Shown here piece after piece: positions 60,279 through 64,000 of a DNA stretch of 64,000 nt. The stretch covers positions 1-64,000 of the forward strand of contig JACPIT010000011.1 in assembly GCA_016187945.1 (NCBI GenBank). Direction: 5' to 3'. Source of the DNA: Opitutia bacterium. Its GTDB lineage: Bacteria > Verrucomicrobiota > Verrucomicrobiia > Opitutales > Opitutaceae. The translations under genes were made by a program, and so were the position numbers. Numbering within the stretch: position 1 is the first letter of the stretch; the number at the start of each line of letters is the position of its first letter. The notes under the pieces were generated by a model. That model had not been told where the DNA came from and did not search any database. It saw only the letters and a program-made list of their open reading frames with translations.

Positions 60279-62381
60279 TCACTTCAAATACTCCGCCAGC
60301 CAGGCGAAGACTTCCTTGTGCCAGAGTTCGCTGTTCTGCGGCTTCAGCACCCAGTGGCCCTCGTCGGGGAACATGATGAGTTTCGACGGCACGCCTTTGC
60401 GCTGGAGCGTCGTGAAGAGTTCCATGCCCTGGTTGATCGGCACGCGAAAATCGCGCTCGTTGTGAATGATCAGATTCGGCGTCTTGAAGGCCGCGGCGAA
60501 TTTGTTCGGCGAGAACTTGTCGGCGTCGGGCGTCTCCCACGGGATGCCGTGCTCCCACTCGTCGAACCAGACCTCCTCGGTTGTGCCATACATGCTCGAG
60601 AGGTTGAACACGCCGCAGTGCGTGATGAGCGTGCGGAAGCGGTCGGTGTGGCCTTGGAACCAGTTCATCATGTAACCGCCGTAGCTGGCGCCCGCGGCGG
60701 CGGCGCGCTTGGTGTCGATGAACGGCTGTTTATCCAGCCAGTCCATGCAGTTCATGAGGTCGGTGAAAACCTTGCCGCCCCAATCGTGCGAAATCTCGTC
60801 GGTGAACTTCTGGCCGAAACCGGTCGAACCGCGCGGATTCGGCATCGCGAGCACGTAGCCTTGCGCAGCCCATATCTGCGGGTTCCAGCGCGTGCTCCAC
60901 GCGTCCATCCACGCGCCTTGCGGGCCGCCGTGCACCCAGAATACGAGCGGGTATTTTTTCGCAGGGTCGAAGCCCGGCGGTTTGAGCAACCACATCTGCA
61001 CCGGCGTGCCGCCTGCTCCCGAAACAGTGACGGACTCGAGTTGGTTCATCTCGATGCCGGCGAGCAGCGCATCGTTCGCGTGACTGAGCGCGCGCGGCGC
61101 CGCGGCATCGGCGGCACCGACGACATTCATCGCGGCGACTTCGGGCGGGCGCGTGGAACTTGCCTGCGTGAAGGCCAGCACGCCGCCGTCAGCGGTGATG
61201 CTGAGGCTCCCGAACACACCGCCGCCGCGGGTGACGCGTGCGGGCACGGTGCCGGCGCCGGACGCATCAATCGCCCACACGGGCTCGATGCCGGCGTCCT
61301 GCGCGGTGAAGTAGAGTTTCTTGCCGTCGGGCGCCCACACGAACGCGTCGGCGGAGCGATCCCACTTCTGCGTGAGGCTGCGCGACTGGCCGGTGGCGAG
61401 GTCGAGCACCTTCAACTCCCAACGCTCGGCCTCGAAGCCGCTGCGCTCCTGCGCGCGATAGGCGAGCGTCTTGCCGTCCGGCGAGAAGCGCGGAAAGCCC
61501 TCTGCGCCCGGCGCGCTGGTGAGGCGGCGGCGCTCGAGCGTCTCGAGGTCGACGAGCCAGATGTCGTGGTTGGTGCTCCACGCCTGCTCGCGCGTCGGCA
61601 GTGGCGGCGCAGTGAACGCGAGCGATTTGCCGTCGGGCGAGAAGGTGAACTCGTCGCCCGCGCTGAACGTGTCGGACGTCGGCACGGCGTCGTTCTCGCC
61701 GGGCGTGACGTTGCGCGGCTCACCGACCGCGGCGCCGTCCTTCACGGCGACGACGAAGAGTTGCTGGCGCTTGTCTTCGACCCACGAATCCCAGTGGCGG
61801 TAGAGGAGCTGCGTGGCGACGTGCGCCTTCACCTTGCTCTTCTCGCGCGCCTCGAGCTTTTCCTTGTTCAACTTGTCCGCCTCGGCGAACGGCTTCGCGG
61901 AGAACTCGGCAAACACTTCCGACACGAACGCGATCTGGTCGCCTTGCGCCGACCACACGGGCGAGGTCGCGCCGGTCGAGAGCATCGTGATCGGCCGCGC
62001 CTCGCCGCCGTCGGTCGGCAGCACGAAAACCTGGTAGTCGTCGCCGGCGCGGTTCGACTCGAACGCGATCCATTTGCCGTCGGGCGACCAGCGCGGGTGA
62101 CGCTCGTTTTTGGGTGTCGAGGTGAGCGCGCGGACGTTGCCGCCCGTCGTGTCGGCGATCCACAAGTCGGACTGCGTGCGGTTTTCCGCGAAGAGAACTT
62201 CGCTGACGACGTAGACGACATGCCGGCCGTCGGGCGAGATTTGCGGATCGGACACGCGCTTGAACTTGAACATGTCGTCCAGCGACAGCGGGCGTTTTTC
62301 GGCCGCGACGCCGACGAGCGCGACCGCGACGAACGAGAACCAGAGAGCGGCACAGCGGCCGCGAAGGAGGCGGGGAAGCAT
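60279..62381 (-). CDS. S9-family serine peptidase (prolyl oligopeptidase / dipeptidyl aminopeptidase type)
   Basis: 700 aa from ATG 62381, with signal peptide (ALVGVAA-E). The N-terminal half is a WD/PD40-type propeller (repeated SPDGRHVVYVV, SPDGKWIAFES, SPDGKTLAYRA blades); the C-terminal alpha/beta-hydrolase domain has the catalytic triad S566 (GASYGGYM), D644 (HNERDFRVP) and H676 (DEGHWV). Periplasmic or secreted peptidase that removes dipeptides or acyl-peptides, often from Pro- or Ala-ended peptides. The upstream frame extension of 15 codons is unlikely. A repeat-filled gap lies before it. Confidence 0.93.
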   Translation of the reverse strand: MLPRLLRGRCAALWFSFVAVALVGVAAEKRPLSLDDMFKFKRVSDPQISPDGRHVVYVVSEVLFAENRTQSDLWIADTTGGNVRALTSTPKNERHPRWSPDGKWIAFESNRAGDDYQVFVLPTDGGEARPITMLSTGATSPVWSAQGDQIAFVSEVFAEFSAKPFAEADKLNKEKLEAREKSKVKAHVATQLLYRHWDSWVEDKRQQLFVVAVKDGAAVGEPRNVTPGENDAVPTSDTFSAGDEFTFSPDGKSLAFTAPPLPTREQAWSTNHDIWLVDLETLERRRLTSAPGAEGFPRFSPDGKTLAYRAQERSGFEAERWELKVLDLATGQSRSLTQKWDRSADAFVWAPDGKKLYFTAQDAGIEPVWAIDASGAGTVPARVTRGGGVFGSLSITADGGVLAFTQASSTRPPEVAAMNVVGAADAAAPRALSHANDALLAGIEMNQLESVTVSGAGGTPVQMWLLKPPGFDPAKKYPLVFWVHGGPQGAWMDAWSTRWNPQIWAAQGYVLAMPNPRGSTGFGQKFTDEISHDWGGKVFTDLMNCMDWLDKQPFIDTKRAAAAGASYGGYMMNWFQGHTDRFRTLITHCGVFNLSSMYGTTEEVWFDEWEHGIPWETPDADKFSPNKFAAAFKTPNLIIHNERDFRVPINQGMELFTTLQRKGVPSKLIMFPDEGHWVLKPQNSELWHKEVFAWLAEYLK

Positions 62382-62450
62382 AGTTTCGCGGCAACGTAGC
62401 GAGCGCACGTCATAAGGAAAGCGCACGTTTTCGGGTAAACCTTAATTCCG

Positions 62451-62596
62451 CAGTTGAAACGCGGAGAGCGCGGAGGACGCGAAGTAGAACGCGGGAAAAT
62501 CAGCCCCCCCCGAAGGTTCACCTGCCGGGTGAATGTCCGCGGAACAGAGTGATCGAAGTCTCTCCTCTGTGCTCTCCGCGTCCTCCACGTTTCAAC
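62451..62596. repeat. Inverted repeat GTTGAAACGCGGAGAG...
   Basis: CAGTTGAAACGCGGAGAGCG (62451) against GCTCTCCGCGTCCTCCACGT (62571). Related to 48443-48599. Contains a run of eight C at about 62503-62510. Confidence 0.75.
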
Positions 62597-62633
62597 GGCG
62601 TTCTTTGGGGCGACGCGACCGGCCTCGCCCGCC

Positions 62634-62690
62634 GTAGCGCCGGCTTCCAGCCGGCATCGAAGCGCGGAGCAGGCTGGAAGCCTGCGCTAC
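62634..62690. repeat. Palindromic repeat, family F variant
   Basis: GTAGCGCCGGCTTCCAGCCG and GCAGGCTGGAAGCCTGCGCT arms. With the previous element it occupies most of the 62382-62766 gap. Confidence 0.8.
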
Positions 62691-62766
62691 TTTCCCGCAA
62701 CGTGCCGCGCTCCGCTTGCCGTCCATCGTCCTCCGTCCTGAGTTTTCCGAACTCTGCTTTCCACCC

Positions 62767-63099
62767 ATGCCCGCCGTCCTCTACACCGTTCGCGCCTCGT
62801 GCCAAGACCTCCAACAACGCGGCCGTTTCCTCTCGTGGCTGACGCCGAACCACGTCGCCGAAGTGATGACCGGCGGCGCGACGTCGGTGCGCATCGTGCT
62901 GCCCGACCGCGAGAGCGAAACGGCGCCGGCGGTGGTGGAGACGCAATACGTGTTCCCGTCGCGCAAGGCCTTCGACACCTACGTGCGCGACCACGCACCG
63001 CGCCTGCGCGCGGACGGCCTAAAGCATTTCCCGCCCGAGAGCGGCGTCACCTACGCGCGGCAAGTGGCCGAGATCGCAACGGAGCTGAGCGCCGAGTGA
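62767..63099 (+). CDS. DUF4286-family protein
   Basis: 110 aa from ATG 62767. Pattern of the DUF4286 family: VLYTVRASCQDLQQRGRFLS, WLTPNHVAEVMTGGATSVRI, and the ETQYVFPSRKAFDTYVRDHA / APRLRADGLKHFP segment. These are small cytoplasmic ferredoxin-like-fold proteins with no known function. Short, complete, no signal peptide. Isolated gene on the plus strand. Confidence 0.82.
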   Translation: MPAVLYTVRASCQDLQQRGRFLSWLTPNHVAEVMTGGATSVRIVLPDRESETAPAVVETQYVFPSRKAFDTYVRDHAPRLRADGLKHFPPESGVTYARQVAEIATELSAE

Positions 63100-63288
63100 G
63101 TGAATCCTGCCGCCTCGCGTTGCGGCAGCCACCGGCCAGATCGAAGACGCAGACGGCAACACGACGGGACGCCGCTCGTCTCGAATCGCATCGGCATCCC
63201 GGCACGGCGCAGCATGGTCCGGCTGGTCGACGAATTCCCCCGTTCCGGTTCGCTTTCGGGCACGAACGTTGCTGAGCTTCGCAGCGCC

Positions 63289-64000
63289 ATGCCACGCCCT
63301 TGGTTATTCGTAGGCTTCACCGGCCATCGAAAACTGGCAGACCCACCACGCACTGCCGCCGCGATCCGACAGGCGCTTGTGCTTCTCTCGCGGCGCACCG
63401 GGGCTCCACTCGCGGCGGTCTCTTCCGCTGCTGCCGGCGCTGACACGCTATTTGCGGAGGCAGCCGCCGAACTCGCCCTGCCGTGGACGCTCCTGTTGCC
63501 GGCTTCGCTGGAAAATTTCCGCGTCGACTTTACGCCCGCCGAGTGGGCCCGCACCGAACGGCTGCTTCCGCGCGCCATCCAAACACACGTAGAACCGCCC
63601 GGCGCCGCACGACGGATGGCCTTCCTGCAGTGTGGCATTCGAGTGGTTGAGGAGTGCGATGTCCTGGTCGCCTTCTGGAACGACGAGCGCGGCCCGACTC
63701 CCGGCGGCACCGGAGACGTGGTCGCTTATGCGCGCGCGCTTGGGAAGCCGCTGCTGTGGATTCACGCCGGCACCTTCGCGCTCCACGAAGAGAACCTCTC
63801 TGCGCTGCCGGTTTCTCTTCCGGCCGGCCAAGCCGCCGTAGCGGCCGGTGCGACCGGCATCGCCGCGGCCCGCCAGTTATTCGACCAATTCAGCACCCAA
63901 GCCAAGAAGCACCGCCCGCTCGCTCTCAACCTCAACCTTTCCCTCGTAGTTCTCCATCAACTGGCGACGCTCGTGGCCGTCGCCGCGCTTCTGTGGTCAG
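63289..64000 (+). CDS. SLOG-like nucleotide-sensor-type protein with membrane segment (partial, runs off the window)
   Basis: Open from ATG 63289 to the end of the window, 237 aa visible. N-terminal Rossmann-like pattern with GFTGHR (9-14), AAGADTLFAEAAAE (about 50), LQCGIRVVEECDVLVAFWND and GGTGDVVAYARALGKPLLWI, which match SLOG/DprA-like nucleotide-binding proteins. At about 216-237 a hydrophobic segment (VLHQLATLVAVAALLW) starts a membrane region. SLOG domains bind nucleotides or derivatives and occur in bacterial conflict systems with TM effectors (established for the family; role here is inference). The 3' end and partners are outside the window. Confidence 0.75.
   Translation, partial: MPRPWLFVGFTGHRKLADPPRTAAAIRQALVLLSRRTGAPLAAVSSAAAGADTLFAEAAAELALPWTLLLPASLENFRVDFTPAEWARTERLLPRAIQTHVEPPGAARRMAFLQCGIRVVEECDVLVAFWNDERGPTPGGTGDVVAYARALGKPLLWIHAGTFALHEENLSALPVSLPAGQAAVAAGATGIAAARQLFDQFSTQAKKHRPLALNLNLSLVVLHQLATLVAVAALLWS

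Overview
The window reads as chromosomal DNA of a high-GC Gram-negative bacterium, most likely Verrucomicrobiota, family Opitutaceae. This is inferred from the combination of a PEP-CTERM protein, a Gly-rich C-terminal sorting-like tail, three FecI-type sigma / FecR / STN-TonB-receptor cassettes, an OPT transporter, and many short palindromic repeats ending in GTAG. No rRNA, tRNA, CRISPR array, transposase or phage gene was seen.

Layout. 173-6333: a fused MbnP-MbnH (copper protein plus di-haem enzyme) and a YHYH-domain secreted protein, each divergent from one half of a two-component system (response regulator, then histidine kinase). The two divergent intergenic regions carry near-identical GTTAAG box pairs. 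6541-12100: a small unknown ORF, a PEP-CTERM protein, an OPT transporter and an M13 peptidase. 12506-16886: panE, panC, dapD and an M20 deacylase (dapE-like). 17112-21222: an Mla-type phospholipid ABC operon (permease with N-terminal extension, ATPase, MCE protein, auxiliary lipoprotein, small unknown protein). 21369-26391: NTF2-like, HAD, two DUF2721, DUF1304, DUF2059 and HEAT-like genes. 26590-29076: a RecD2-type helicase containing several in-frame repeat insertions. 29304-30705: a STAS-like protein and a glycerophosphodiester phosphodiesterase (GDPD).

31205-42583 holds two sigma/FecR/TonB-receptor cassettes, the second followed by a TlpA-like thioredoxin. 42972-46003 is uxaB-uxaA (hexuronate catabolism). 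46358-58879 is a long minus-strand series: ECF sigma, FecR, TonB receptor, LamG-type secreted protein, glpD (with a one-base frameshift), glpT, glpQ-like GDPD, and a secreted propeller-like protein. This looks like a dedicated route for glycerophosphodiester capture and use. 59165-63099: a methyltransferase-like protein, an S9 peptidase and a DUF4286 protein. The window ends inside a SLOG-like gene with a membrane segment.

The strongest leads are the MbnP-MbnH fusion with its interleaved two-component system, the putative sigma/TonB-controlled glycerophosphodiester system, palindromic repeats that have become protein-coding (recD2, the propeller gene) or that supply TAG stop codons, and a family of palindromes with fixed GTTTGT/ACAAAC ends and covarying cores. 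All family assignments come from reading the sequence; no database search was run.
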